Shown: positions 1 to 11,155, counted from the stretch's first letter. The stretch is 64,000 bases of DNA from Rhineura floridana (GCF_030035675.1 NC_084482.1:218015943-218079942), one strand, 5' to 3'. Made by a program: numbers and translations. Notes: generated by a model not told the origin, from the sequence alone.

Positions 1-85
1 AAGGACTGCAGTTGAAGTCCCCCATTTATTACTGAACAAATTATTTGATCATAACAGATGTCACATGGAAGAGAGTTTCCCCTAC

Positions 86-313
86 CTTCCTAAACTGCTT
101 GGGCCACACAATGGCTTCAGGGTTAATCATGAACTTGATGTCAATGGATGCCTCTCTCTCTATACTCCCAATTTTCACTCTGACACGAGACTCATTGGGA
201 AAGATCATCCAGTTCTCAATATCATAGTTGGCTGGCAGCTCCCCATTCTCATCCAAATGCATTCCGTCCATCGAAGTATTCGAAAAGTGGATTTCTCTTA
301 AGAAAGGGTGAAG
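86..313 (-). CDS. V2R-A exon 4 (membrane-proximal Venus-flytrap end)
   Basis: A 228-nt exon (76 codons), the same length in all three loci. It starts LHPFLREI, contains [16 protein letters not shown] and ends VWPKQFRK before a GTAGGG donor. Just upstream on the minus strand (about 340-360) is a second TTCACCCTTTCTTAA stretch like the exon start. It lacks an AG at the right place, so it is not taken as an alternative exon start. Confidence 0.9.
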
Positions 314-3300
314 CTAGAATGACCAGGAGAACACCAGCATTAAGAAAGGGTGAAGCCAGATTGGACATCTCATCCACCACTCACAATGAGCATTAATCTC
401 CTCTGAATTGGGTTCAATGCACATTGTAGTTATTAAACATTTTATGGACCAACTTTCATGTAAAATAGCAAGGTTGTTTACAGAATATAATCAATACAAA
501 AAACAATAGAATCCTAAACAAACACAACCCACAGAAATCTAAACATCTTTATGGTGCCAGTACTAAAAATCAGGGCTCGGAGATGCCTTTGTGAATAGAT
601 ATGGTACAACCAGCTGGTGGAAAACCATTACTGTAGGTGCCATCAGGGCACACACAGTTCTACTCACAGCTAACATCAGCAAAGGAGCAGCACAAGGGAC
701 TGTGCTGAGTAGACCCTTTGCTTGGTTTAAACACCTGAAAGGAGGTGGTTCCAGATTGTTTGTTGTTGTTATGTGCCCCCAAGTCAATTACGACTAATGG
801 CGACCCTATGAATCAGTGACCTCCAAGAGCAGCTGTCATGAACCACCCTGTTCAGATCTTGTAAGTTCAGGTCTGTGGCTTCCTTTATGGAGTCAATCCA
901 TCTCTTGTTTGGTCTTCCTCTTTTTCTACTCCCTTCCGTTTTTCCCAGCATTATGGTCTTTTCTAATGAATCAGGTCTTCTCATTATGTGTCCAAAGTAT
1001 GATAACCTCAGTTTCATCATTTTAGCTTCTAGTGACAGTTCTGCTTTGATTTGTTCTAACACCCAATTATTTGTCTTTTTCGCAGTCCATGGTATGCGCA
1101 AAGCTCTCCTCCAACACCATATTTCAAATGAGTTGATTTTTCTCTTATCTGCTTGTTTCACTGTCCAACTTTCACATCCATACGTAGAGATTGGGAATAC
1201 CATGGTCTGAATGATCCTGACTTTAGTGTTCAGTGATACATCTTTGCATTTGAGGACCTTTTCTAGTTCTCTCACAGCTGCCCTCCCCAGTCCTAGCCTT
1301 CTTCTGATTTCTTGACTATTGTCTCCATTTTGCTTAATGACTGTGCTGAGGTATTGATAATCCTTGACAAGATCAATGTCCTCACTGTCAACTGTAAAGT
1401 TACATAAATCTTCTGTTGTCATTACTTTAGTCTTTTTGATGTTCAGCTGTAGTCCTGCTTTTGTGCTTTCCTCTCCAGATGATGTGGAAACCTGCAAATG
1501 TGAAAGCTCACCCTTCCCTTCAGAGTCGAGTGGGACACTTACATTTCATCAAAAACAGTACACGGTTTTGCATAAAATTTGAATGTGCTAATTTATGGGT
1601 ATAAATGCAAATTTAGAACCAGTCACTGTGATTCAAATAGAAATACAGGACATCTCATCACAGAAGGGAAGACTGTGACCAGGAGCCCTGTGTGCCTGCC
1701 CAATCTATGATCCAGGTGCTTACTATTGATGGGCAACTTCAAGAGCCAGCAGAAACAGAAGGGGAGGTGAAGAGAGTCCAGCTTCCAGCTTCAGCTAATG
1801 CTGGCTCTCTCTCAGACAGGATCAACGTATTGGTTCCACTTTGTATCGCATTCCATTGAATTGTCCATATTTATGTGTTTCCTAATATTTCTGATTTGAT
1901 CAACAGCAATATTCAAAACAATACTTTTATTGTTAACATTGTTTTAATGTCCCCACAATGGCAGGAAGAGTGGCTGAAAGGAAAAGAGGTGTGTGCATGC
2001 GTGTCATTGCAGATAAGGTGAGTGAGGAGGGGAAAGGAATGAGATTCTTTAAAGGACAATCTTAACTTTGGGCATCTCTTCCTGGGCTTGCTGGGATGAT
2101 GGAAGGACATTTAAAGGGCTAATACTGTAGACTAGATTAATGGGCAAGCCTAGAGAGCCTCCCCAACTTTGCCATTGACTCAATTCCCAGGTTAAGATGA
2201 TATTTTAGCCTTGACTGTTAATCTCTGCTGTTAACCCTTTGAAGTTCTGAGCAGGCGTGTATAGGATTGCACACAATAATCTGGAGATTCATCTCAAAGC
2301 TTGGAAAAGTTACTATTTTGAACTACAATTCCCATCAGCCCAATCCAGTGGCCATGCTAGCTGGGGCTGATGGGAGTTGTAGTTCAAAAAAAGCAACTTT
2401 TCCAAGCTGTGATTCATCTGTAGTTCTCAGCATGGCAGAAACCAAAACCATTACCCTTCCTTTGCAGGCAATCTCTCTTTCTCCCTCTCTGCCTCCCTTG
2501 TTAACTAATACAATATGAGTTTCAAATCAATAAACCAATGTTTTTCCAGCCTTTCTTTTTCTCAGACTCAACAGAGCAAAGATCAACCCCTCCACACACC
2601 CCTTGCCTCCTCTCTGAATCCTATTTGGATTAGGGTTGCCAGGTTCTTGGCCTGAGACTGATCCTGTTACGCCAAAAGGCTCTTTACATCTGGAGGAAGC
2701 TTCAATAATCACCAGATGAGAAACCAGAGATATAAAACAACACCTTTATTGATTACCAAACATCTTTTGCAAAAGAGAGACGAAGTATTCGGCTAACGCC
2801 AGAATCCTGGTCTGAAAGCATAGCTACACAGATTACATTGATATATGGCTCCAAATCCTCCTCACACATAGCCCCTCCCTTATTGCTTGTTAGCAACACT
2901 TGTCAGCGACTCTATTGTCTTTGCATTTAGAGCGTTCTAATCTTGAGCGCTCCCTGTGCTGTTCCTACCTCCCCCAGGCACAGCATATTCTAGCTTAGTC
3001 CCTATCTTCTTGGAAGGTGTCCCGTTACATGAGAAAAGCAAGCTAACATTTTAAGTATCAAACAGCAACTGAGCATTTAGCCTTCACAGAGACTGTTAGA
3101 AATTTATTTTCTGCTTCTATGTGGATCAAGTTAACTCATTTTCTGCTGTGCCAAATCAACACTACATACTATAGTTCCCAAACTATATATCTCATTTATC
3201 ACAATCCTGTATCTTTAGGAGAAGAGAAGATCAGCCAAGTGCAGGTGTTCTTGCAACCCTTTAATGGAAAAAACCACAAGGTGGAATTCTCCCTCCCCCC

Positions 3301-6300
3301 TCCACAACTTTTAAAGATACAGAAGACCTCTTTGAGGCTGGGCCTGGCAACCAAGAGGTCTTCTGTATCTTTAAAAGTTGTGCAGGGGGAAGGGAGAATT
3401 CCACCTTGTGGTTTTTCCCATTACAGGGTTACAAGAACACCTGCACTTGGCTGACCTTCTCTTCTCCTAAAGATACAGAATCAGTCTCAGGCCAAGAACC
3501 TGGCATCCCTAATTTGGATCCCTCTCCCCACACTAGCAAAGCAAAAACCTGGCACCTCTTGTCTTCTGATGCTGAATGGACTCTGGCTTTTTTCTTTCTC
3601 TCTTTTCCTCTCTGACTCGGCCCCCCATCCTGCCAGCTAATATTTGACTTCCCCCCCAAAAAACACGCTAGTCAGCTAAGCAAGACATTAGTTCAATTTT
3701 ACATTCACGGTGGGATTTTTTTTTATTTAAAAAAAATCAGATCTCAGGGTTGAGGAACAGTCATGGAAACTCACAGCATAAAGATCAGCCACAATAGATG
3801 GCAAATGTGCAAACCTCCTGGGAATCTGGCACAAAATTCAACTTAAGAGAAATTTGCAGCCCACCATACGCTCAGGGTACCAGGGAGGAATCCCTGGAAG
3901 TGGAAGCCTTCTGACATAACCATAGTGGGCAAAATGGTTGACCTCTACCAACGTCCTTGCAAAATTGGTTTTGCCTCACAAATTAGCAACATTTTTGCCT
4001 CACTGCAATATTTGAGTCTGGACCCAGGATAATGACTCCTGAGTTAAAAAAATGAATTGCAGTTTGCAAAAGGGAAAGGAAATACCTGCCATGGCTGCAG
4101 CCTTTGAAGTTCCAGTCCTTCTCTTCCGTGCATCCACATCCGTTTTGATCTGGATGAATATGCAACGTTTAAGGCCTGAGCCACGAGTTGGACACTGTTG
4201 TAGGTGCTGTAGCTGTCCTGAGACAGCACTCTCTCAAGCTCTTCTTGGGACAGCGGCTCCAGTTTCTCCTTCTCTGTGCATCTTGTCCAACCTCTCACAG
4301 ACAACACATGCTTTGAATATGAACAATTAAATGCTTCCTCCCAAAACCGTCTAAGAGCAGGTGAAATTGGACTATAATAATCATGTTTTGTTCTTATTTG
4401 GGCCTTCAGTACAAATGACAAAGAACCATGGATGTACTGGAAGCCCTTAGGAAGAATAGACAGATTCAAGTTGATCTCCTGAAAAGCTGTTGAGATCCAG
4501 ACTTTGGCCTCAATTTCTTTCTCAAGCCTATGTTGTAGTGTGATGACTGGGCCCCATCCCATCTGAGCAATTTCGTAGTAAACAAATACATTAACTTGTC
4601 TCCATGTGACATTTGGTTTAATGGAGATGAGCATTTGGTACAGATTCTTTTCAGGTAATCTTATTGATAAGGCAATGCAAATGCCATTGTTGATCATCAG
4701 AGATGTCAAGGCATTAATGAACCTCTCTCCATTGTCATTGTCTGGAGCAATGAGACCAATCCACGTCCAACTAAAATGTAGGAGCAGTTTGACAATCCCC
4801 GGGTACTGAGATTCTTCTTTGGGGACCATCCGGTAGACAAAAGGGAAGTGAGTTTTATCATCAAGACCCTGAGTAATAAAGCCATAACTCATCTAGTGAG
4901 GAAAGTAAGAGATCTGTGTTTTGTTGTGCTTTCAAGGTAAAGCTCACATACCAGGATAAAGAACTTTTTGGTTGCACATTTACAGTGGATTAAATGGCTT
5001 TTTAACATCTAAGTTGAAAAAATGTTAGTTTTGCAATTTGCAAAGTGGAAGGGAAATACATCAAAAAGTTTGGGAATGAATGACTAATAGGAAGACTGTT
5101 CTGCAAGCGAACCAGGAACAAATGTGGACAAATGCTCATTGTCATATAACCGCCTTGTAAACAAATCAGAATGGATGCTTAATCAAGAGCAGTAATAGTC
5201 AAAACTCTCACTTTTGCAAGCGTCAAGCATGCTATAATAATAAATAATAAAAAATAATAAAATTTAATTTATGTGTCGCCTATCTGGCCGATGGCCACTC
5301 TAGGCGACGTACATGTAAACAGTTACAACACAATGGGATAAAATACATTAATACAATATATAAACAATACAGCAGCAACAACAATGCTAGTGCAGGATAA
5401 GAGGCATTTCAGTCATAGAAGTTAACCCTCCCCGGAAATCCCAAAGGCCTGTTGAAAGAGCCAGGTCTTTAAGGCTTTACGGAATACATTTAGGGAAGAG
5501 GCGTGCCGTAGATCTTGTGGGAGGGAGTTCCAGAGGGTGGGGGCCGCCACTGAGAATGCCCTCTCTCTAGTTCCCGCCAATGCTGAATAAACAGGTTGCC
5601 TGGAGGTGATGTTAAACATGTTTGTTTTTCTCTGCCCTCACCAATTGCAAAAAAGGGTCTCTCTTCTGTTATTTTTTTTCAAAATCCCAAACACCAAAGG
5701 AACAACAATAATAATATTAAGAATAGCTATTAAATCATTAATAGCTACATATTTATAAAGAAATAATTATCTCCTTGTAAAACTTTCAGGTACATATCAG
5801 GTGTACAGAATATTTATAAAGCCTTACCAATAGTCTAGTTTAAAAAATAATATCTGCATAGTAATTTGCTTAATTAATCTGAAAACATAGGTATGGTCTT
5901 TCAATGAGTTTAGAACAGTCTGTGGTAACATCTCACTAAATCATATTTAGAGTAGACCCATTGCAATAAGTGGATCTACTGAGAGAGTGATTAACTTTGG
6001 ATATCACCCACTGATTTTTCTGATGTTCATAAATTTATCCAATTTTTGATGATGCCCCTAGTTCCTATGAATATGGACATTGCTACAAGGCCCCACATCT
6101 TTCACAAAGGTCTTTCATTATTAGCAGCTGTAACTATTTCATGTAAATCAGTTGTTGCTGTTGGACGGCCTTCAAGTCGATCCTGACTTTTGGCGACCCT
6201 TTGAATAGGTTTTTCATGGTAAATGGTATTCAGAGGGGGTTTCCCATTGCCTCCCTCTGAGGCTGAGAGGCAGTGACTGGCCCAAGGTCACCCAGTCAGC

Positions 6301-9300
6301 TTCATGGCTGTGTGGGGATTCGAACCCTGGTCTCCCAGGTCCTAGTCCAACACCTTAACCACTACACCACACTGGCTCTCTGCCAATTCTCTACATTCTT
6401 TTCTTAAGTCATTTGCATTAGTTAGAACAGCTTTTCCAGCCTGACACCCTCCAGATGTTTTGGACAACAGCTCTCATCAGCCCCAGTTGATGGGAGTTGT
6501 GCTCTGACACATCAGGAGGATGCCAGGTTGGCAGAGAGTGGGTTTATGAGAAAGAGAACCTGAATTCCAGTCTTATGACATAGTTCAGGATTTTCTCACT
6601 TTTTCTTGATTTCTCTTACTGACTCCCTCAGGAGAGAAACTGGAAGGTTATGCAGCTGAAGTTCTCCTTCGCCCCCTACACCCCCCTTCATACCTGTGGC
6701 ATTTTGTAGATGCTCGAAATGGTTGAAATCTCTTTTGAGATCACAGAATCAGCTCCTTCAAGAACAGACAGCAATTTGTTCTGATTTCCACAGTTATAGT
6801 TTGGAATATTGCTTCCCCCGCCTGCAAGCAGGTCTATCATGGCATCAGAAGTCATCCTTGCATCAAAATCGTTCTCATAGAGGTTGTAGCCCAGAGTGAT
6901 GTTGGGTAAGAGCCTGGGATCCCGGTTGATTTCCTGGATTGTGATCAAGAAGGACAAGATGTGCCAGTAGGTCCTAGATGAAAATCTAAAAAGGAAAAGG
7001 GGGGAATGTCATACTGCCATTCATCATTCAGTGGAAACAGAATGCCAGACTCTTTTATCAATCTAAGGGACTTTCCAAGCAATATAAATCTCACAAAAGC
7101 TGGTCCCCACCGGGGGGGGGGGGGGACAGGGAGGACATAACCTTGCTGCAAAGTCAAGATCCATTTGCCATGTAAAGAACAGAAACGGGGAGATGTATGC
7201 TCCATTGCCAGAGAGGAGAAGCACATGGCCTTCTAATACCAAAATCAAAGAAAAATATTTTTTCACAGTTTCATGAAATGCTGTGTTCTTTCCTTGAGAT
7301 TCCATTCCATGAATGAAATCAGCTGAGGGGCCCAGCAGTGAGGAGGAGATGTTAGGGATGTGGTGAGCTTATGGGGGGGGGGATCTGAGAAAAAGTATCT
7401 GGAGCCAAATTGCCTCCCCCAATCCACCAGATGCATTGCACTTAGACAACTGCATGCATGATTTTGGACCTGGGAAATATTGAGCTGCAAAGTGCCTGTT
7501 GAAAAAATGTTCTCTACAACTGTCATTGCATCCAGCTATGAAGGAGATACATGCAGAAGAAGAGTTGCCTTGTCTTTATTTTTTCTCCCTGAGGGAATCA
7601 CTCTCCTCAGACTCAAGGCAAGGACAGTGCCAGACCTGGGACATTAATTCTGCCAATCCCTTCTTAGGCTCCCCACCTCTAAAATAGGGGCTCCCCTGGT
7701 AACTAGGAACTAACCAAGATTCTATTCCCAGTTTCTATCTGATTTGAATTTGTTTTTATGTGTCTTTTCATGTATGTGATGTATTTATATTGATGCATTT
7801 ATTATGTTTTCATTATTAATTGGTTTGGGATGTTTCAAAGGAAGCGAATGATAACAAAAATTGGGGTAAGAACATAAGGCCAATGGCCCATCTAGTCCAG
7901 CATCTTGTTCTCACAGTGGCCAACCAGATGTCTATGGAAAGCCCACAAGCAGCAGCTAAGAAAAGGAGTACTCACCTCTCCTGTGGTTTCTAGCAACTGG
8001 TATTCAGAAGCCTCCAACTGTGGAGCAAAGTCATCATGGCTAGTAGCCTGTGGAATTCCCTCCCCTTGAATATTAGGCAGGCGCCATCTCTGCTATCTTT
8101 TCGGCACCTTTTGAAGACTTTCCTCTTTCAACAAGCCTTTTAAGTAGAGACCTATCCCAGTCTGCATCTGTGTCAGAATTGCTTGTTAAGATGTTTTTTA
8201 ATAACGTTTTAACCCTTTTTTAAAAGATGTTTTTAAAGCTTTTTAAAAATGTTTTTAACGTTGTTTTGTTTTTATGTAGCCAGAGTGGTGTAGTGGTTAA
8301 GGTGTTGGAGTAGGACCTGGGAGACCAGGGTTTGAATCCCCACACAGCCATGAAGCTCACTGGGTGACCTTGGGCCAATCACTGCCTCTCAGCCTCAGAG
8401 GAAAAATGTAAAGGTGTCCCCGCACTTGTAGTGCGAGTCATTTCCGACTCTTAGGGTGATGTCTTGCGACGTTTACTAGGCAGCCCGTATATATGGGGTA
8501 GGATTGCCAGTTCCTTCCCTGGCCTTTCTTTACCCCCCAGCATATGCCGGGTACTCATTTTACCGACCACGGATGGATGGAAGGCTGAGTGGACCTCAAC
8601 CCCTTTTACCGGAGATTCGACTTCCTCCTTCCGTTGGAATCAAACTCCGGCCATGAGCAGAGCTTTGACTGAGTTACTGCCGCTTACCATTCTGCACCAT
8701 GGAGGATCTTAGCCTCAGAGGAAGGCAATGGTGAACCACCTCTGAATACCGTTTACCATGAAAACCCTATTCATAGGGTTGCCATAAGTCAAAATTGACT
8801 TGAAGGCAGTCCATTTCATTTAAAAAGTGTTTTTAGTGCATCTGTTTGCAGCCCTGGGCTCCTGCTGGGAGGGTGGGATATAAATCAAATAATAAATAAA
8901 TAAAATAAAATAAATAGCCATTAATAGCCTTATCCTCCATGTATTTGTCTAGTCCTCTTCTAAAGCCATTCAAGTTGGTGGCCATCACTGCCTCCTAGAG
9001 GAGCAAATTTCATAGTTTATACATTGAATGAAGTACTTTCTTTTGTCCTGAATCTTCCAACATTCAGCTTCATTGGATGTCCCCGAGTTCTAATGTTATG
9101 AGAGAGGAAGGGGGAAAAAAGTTCTGTATCTACTTTCTCTATGCCATGCATAATTTTATACAGTTCCATCATGTCACATCTTACCTTTTCTCTAGACCAC
9201 TGTTCTTCAACCTTGGGTCCCCAGATGTGGACTACAACTCCCATCAACCCCAGATAGCATGGTCAATGGTCAGAGATGATGGGAGTTGTAATCCATCAAC

Positions 9301-10023
9301 ATCTGGAGACCCAAGGTTGAAGAACACTGCTCTAGACTAAAGAGCCCTGAATTCTGCAACCTTTTCTCACAGGGGATCGCTTCATCCCCTTTATCTTTTT
9401 GGCTGCCCTTTACTGAACCTTATCCAACTCTACAATCATTTTTGAGGTGAGGTGACCAGAACTGTGTTACTGTCTCTGGCATGGAGTTTGCCTTTTTCAG
9501 AGCTGCCACACAGACATCTTTGTTGACCTATCCACTATGAACCCAAGATATCATTCCTGTTCATTCACCGCCAGTTGAGTCCCCATGAGCATATGAATGA
9601 AATTAAGATATTTTGCTCCAATATGCATAACTTTACACTTGTTCACTGAATTGCATTTGTCATTTTACCACCCATTCACTCAAACTGGGAAGGTCCTTTC
9701 GGAGATCTTTACAATCCCTTTTTTGCTTTAATGACCCCGAACAATTAAGTATCATCAGTACAGGTGAAGAAATATAGCACTGATCTGCATATAATTACTC
9801 ACTTCTCAACCCTGGTTAAAGGAGTCTTGGAAAAGACATATGGATCTTGTTGATCAAAGTATTTTGGAGATACAATCCCACTAATAAGGAAGTCTCCGGG
9901 TTGGTAGTATTTCTGTGCATCATTTTGGTCCCTGATCAGATTCAAGGGGCATTTTGCCTTCAGCATCCCACAGGCTCCATGAGACACTATCAGCAGCAGC
10001 AGCAAAAGCAGCAGGGAGATCAT
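86..10023 (-). CDS. V2R-A: vomeronasal type-2 receptor gene, exons 1-4 (rest beyond left edge)
   Basis: A class C GPCR of the vomeronasal V2R family, which detects chemosignals at the microvilli of vomeronasal sensory neurons. Four exons are visible on the minus strand: 10023-9803, 6985-6694, 4892-4086 and 313-86 (221, 292, 807 and 228 nt). The phases (2, 0, 0) join without a stop into 516 codons. They cover the signal peptide and the extracellular Venus-flytrap domain. The cysteine-rich and seven-helix exons should lie to the left of the window. All visible introns start GT and end AG. Intron 1 holds a CR1 nested with L2, SINE and MITE insertions; intron 2 holds an L2 tail and a Sauria SINE; intron 3 holds a Bov-B, a solo LTR, a palindrome and a MITE. 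Nothing in view is broken, but integrity cannot be judged without exons 5-6. Confidence 0.9.
758..1475 (-). mobile_element. Bov-B (RTE) LINE, 3' fragment
   Basis: Read on the minus strand it encodes the C-terminal third of the Bov-B polyprotein: [49 protein letters not shown] and [18 protein letters not shown], still open. It ends in the Bov-B tail with (GTT)n read on the plus strand. It lies in intron 3 of V2R-A and is 5'-truncated within the reverse transcriptase. Confidence 0.9.
1476..2286. other. No gene recognised (V2R-A intron 3)
   Basis: Intron sequence with no convincing coding or repeat structure that I can name. Confidence 0.5.
2295..2411. mobile_element. hAT-type MITE with 8-bp target duplication
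   Basis: A 117-bp foldback with ends CA(A)AGCTTGGAAAAGTTAC and the inverse. Perfect 8-bp flanks ATTCATCT occur at 2287-2294 and 2412-2419. The inner arms carry the GAACTACAA(T/C)TCCCATCAG palindrome common in squamate MITEs. Same family as 32429-32544 and 55276-55385. Confidence 0.88.
2665..3029 (-). mobile_element. Solo LTR fossil
   Basis: A 365-bp block that reads TG...CA on the minus strand, with an AATAAA near its 3' part. No internal coding region is attached, and no target duplication is obvious. Family not resolved; fossil. Confidence 0.55.
3207..3478. repeat. 272-bp near-perfect palindrome (foldback element)
   Basis: The left arm (about 3207-3335) and right arm (about 3357-3478) are inverse copies around a loop of roughly 21 bp. 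AATC flanks both ends (3203-3206 and 3479-3482). Just outside, 3483-3520 is the inverse of 2630-2665, so the palindrome is part of a larger repeat with GGGTTGCCAGG-like ends that the LTR at 2665 helped split. Confidence 0.75.
4086..4892 (-). CDS. V2R-A exon 3 (main ANF-receptor/Venus-flytrap exon)
   Basis: An 807-nt open exon encoding 269 residues of the ANF_receptor domain. It opens with MSYGF after a CTCACTAG acceptor and closes with QPWQ before a CAG/GTATTT donor. V2R hallmarks are [29 protein letters not shown] and [15 protein letters not shown]. It is one codon shorter than its B and C counterparts. It differs from both at the segment where they read [10 protein letters not shown] and A reads [10 protein letters not shown]. 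Confidence 0.92.
5215..5635 (-). mobile_element. L2 LINE 3' end (V2R-A intron 2)
   Basis: On the minus strand it encodes the L2 C-terminal tail ([20 protein letters not shown], then [12 protein letters not shown]). The L2 3' hairpin (CGTCGCCTAGAGTGGCC...) and an (ATT)n-like tail follow. 5'-truncated. Confidence 0.88.
6139..6385 (-). mobile_element. Sauria SINE
   Basis: The minus strand begins with a tRNA-like head (GTGTAGTGGTTAAGG ... GGTTCGAATCCCC), then the CCTTGGGCCAGTCACTGCC-type body and a tail resembling the Bov-B 3' end. Nearly full length. Confidence 0.9.
6425..6530. mobile_element. MITE fragment
   Basis: An imperfect foldback with TTTTCCAGCCTGACACCCTC and CCAGATG ... TGATGGGAGTTGTG. 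It resembles the hAT-type MITEs elsewhere in the window; ends unclear. Confidence 0.45.
6694..6985 (-). CDS. V2R-A exon 2 (Venus-flytrap lobe)
   Basis: A 292-nt exon, the same length as exon 2 of V2R-C. It encodes [20 protein letters not shown], the diagnostic first segment of the V2R ligand-binding domain, and ends IYKMPQ in phase 0 before a GTATGA donor. The acceptor is a TTTTTAG. The first base completes the split codon left by exon 1. Confidence 0.9.
8278..8821 (+). mobile_element. Sauria SINE, split by a second SINE
   Basis: The head (GTGTAGTGGTTAAGGTG, GGTTTGAATCCCC) is at 8278-8402 and the Bov-B-like tail (GGGTTGCCATAAGTC..., GACTTGAAGGCAGTC) at 8711-8821. Between them is a different tRNA-derived SINE. 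Confidence 0.9.
8403..8710 (-). mobile_element. tRNA-derived SINE inside a Sauria SINE
   Basis: The minus strand starts with a tRNA-like head (GCAGA(A/G)TGGTAAGCGGC, GAGTTTGATTCC) and ends GGGGACACCTTTACATTT. AGCCTCAGAGGA flanks it at 8391-8402 and 8711-8722, a 12-bp target duplication. Same family as 20937-21237. Confidence 0.88.
9198..9329. mobile_element. hAT-type MITE with 8-bp target duplication
   Basis: 132 bp with inverted ends CA(C/G)TGTTCTTCAACCTTGGG. CTCTAGAC flanks it at 9190-9197 and 9330-9337. Inserted in the CR1 copy. Confidence 0.9.
9803..10023 (-). CDS. V2R-A exon 1 (signal peptide and N-terminus)
   Basis: Translation from the ATG at 10023 gives a leucine-rich signal peptide ([19 protein letters not shown]), then a mature start with KAKCPLNLI. 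The exon ends in phase 2 at a GTGAGT donor. An in-frame ATG lies 7 codons upstream at 10044, but the downstream one aligns with the start of V2R-C and directly precedes the hydrophobic core, so it was chosen. Confidence 0.85.
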
Positions 10024-10310
10024 TCTGGTTCTTTCTGCTAGCATGAAACCTCTCTTGTGCCAGCTAATAAAGAGAAGCCAAAAACTCTTGCAAAATCAAA
10101 TCTGCAGCAGCTTTAGGTGGTGGTGTCCCACTGTGGCTTCAGAGCCAGAGGGGATCCCATTAAACATCAGACAAACATATCCCACCCGCCCCTAGCCAAC
10201 TTTCACCTGCTCTGAATCTTGGTGCAAACTATCTTTGGCACAGAAGATATTCTGTGAACTAATCCTTCCAAGGCACCGAGTGCAATAATTCTCTCATACT
10301 GCCCTTGATC

Positions 10311-10521
10311 CTGATGTTTAGGTTATAAGTCTCAAAGTTGATCTCCAGAAATATCTCTTGTGCTTTGACAAGAATAAATCACTATGATTTTGATAATGAT
10401 ATGGAGGAGAAAGTTCATCTGTGTCACCGGTTGGAGTCTCTGTGTGGTTTGAGGGGCAGGGGCAGAACTGGAGAAAAACATGTTTGTGACAAATCACAGA
10501 TGCGACTCCAGAGTTTGACAT
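10311..10521 (-). promoter_or_regulatory. Conserved V2R upstream block of V2R-A
   Basis: Read on the minus strand, this stretch matches 38047-38250 upstream of V2R-C closely. Shared pieces include GCATCTGTGATTT, ACAAACATGTTTTTCTCCAG, GCAGAGACTCCA-type and ATTTCTGGAGATCA strings. It lies roughly 290-500 bp before the ATG in both genes. Conservation outside the coding region suggests a proximal promoter or a 5' untranslated exon. No TATA box or start site is claimed. Confidence 0.5.
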
Positions 10522-10594
10522 GAGACACAAGGAGGGGGGAGAGGTTTGGCCTGAACTTTGCTGACAAGTGCGTTAGAGAAGCTGCACAGCTGGA

Positions 10595-10937
10595 TCACGC
10601 CAAAGTCCCATCTAGTCCAGCATCATGGTCAATCAGACACCTCTGGGAAGCTCACAAGCAGCAGGGCATGTGGGCAATAGCCCTCCCTGAGAGTTCTTCC
10701 TCATCAGCTGGCATTCAGGGATGTACTGCCTCTGACATTGGAATTCTCTTTTATGGCAATCTAAATTGGTGGTGATCCCCACATCTTGTGGCAGCAAATT
10801 AATGCGTTCTGTGAAGTGATGCTTCCTTTTATCCATTGGAATTTCCCATCATTCAGCTTCAGTGGACGGCCTCTTTGGGTTCCAGTAATATGAAAAAAAA
10901 GCCTTTCCCTATCTACTTTCCCCACACTGCCCATAAC
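10595..10937 (-). mobile_element. CR1 LINE 3' end
   Basis: The minus strand encodes the CR1 C-terminus (RINLLPQDVG..., HFTERINLLPQ) followed by the CR1 3' UTR with the ATGCTGGACTAGATGGG-type terminus. Lies just upstream of V2R-A. Confidence 0.8.
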
Positions 10938-11155
10938 GATGAAACGGAGGTTATCATATTTTGGACACATCCTGAGAAGACATGATTCACTCAAAAAGAC
11001 AATAATGCTGGGAAAAACAGAAGCAAGTAGAAAAAGAGGAAGGCCAAACAAGAGATGGATTGATTCCATAAAGGAAGCCACAGACCTGAACTGAGCCACA
11101 GATCTGAACAGGGTGGTTCACAACAGATGCTACTGGAGGTCACTGATTCATAGGG
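10938..11155 (+). mobile_element. Bov-B LINE 3' fragment
   Basis: It matches the Bov-B segment encoding [22 protein letters not shown] and [18 protein letters not shown]. Short and degraded. Confidence 0.8.

Larger units (their letters stand above)
8049..8914 (+). mobile_element. L2-like 3' end inserted in CR1
   Basis: It begins with the L2 C-terminal codons (WNSLPLNI...TFLFQQAF), is interrupted by a Sauria SINE, and ends in GGGATATAAATCAAATAATAAATAAATA. TAGCC occurs at 8044-8048 and 8915-8919. Confidence 0.8.
7868..9790 (-). mobile_element. CR1 LINE 3' end, hosting several nested insertions
   Basis: CR1 3' sequence on the minus strand in three pieces: 7868-8048, 8915-9197 and 9330-9790. 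The first carries the CR1 3' terminus (TAGATGGGCCA(T/C)TGG...). The middle and left pieces encode the [10 protein letters not shown]-like tail. An L2 end was inserted at 8049-8914 with TAGCC on both sides, and a hAT MITE at 9198-9329. Lies in intron 1 of V2R-A. Confidence 0.85.

Noticed and set aside
340-360. Alternative acceptor for V2R-A exon 4
   Set aside because: The echo of the exon start lacks an AG before it, and V2R-C has a similar TTTCTTAATGCTGG at the same place, so the match is largely chance.
875-1210. Plus-strand open frame of 111 codons ([18 protein letters not shown]...)
   Set aside because: Antisense of the Bov-B C-terminus; the same shadow recurs opposite every Bov-B copy.
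10044-10044. Upstream ATG of V2R-A (MLAERTR...)
   Set aside because: Not conserved in V2R-C; it would put charged residues in front of the signal peptide core.
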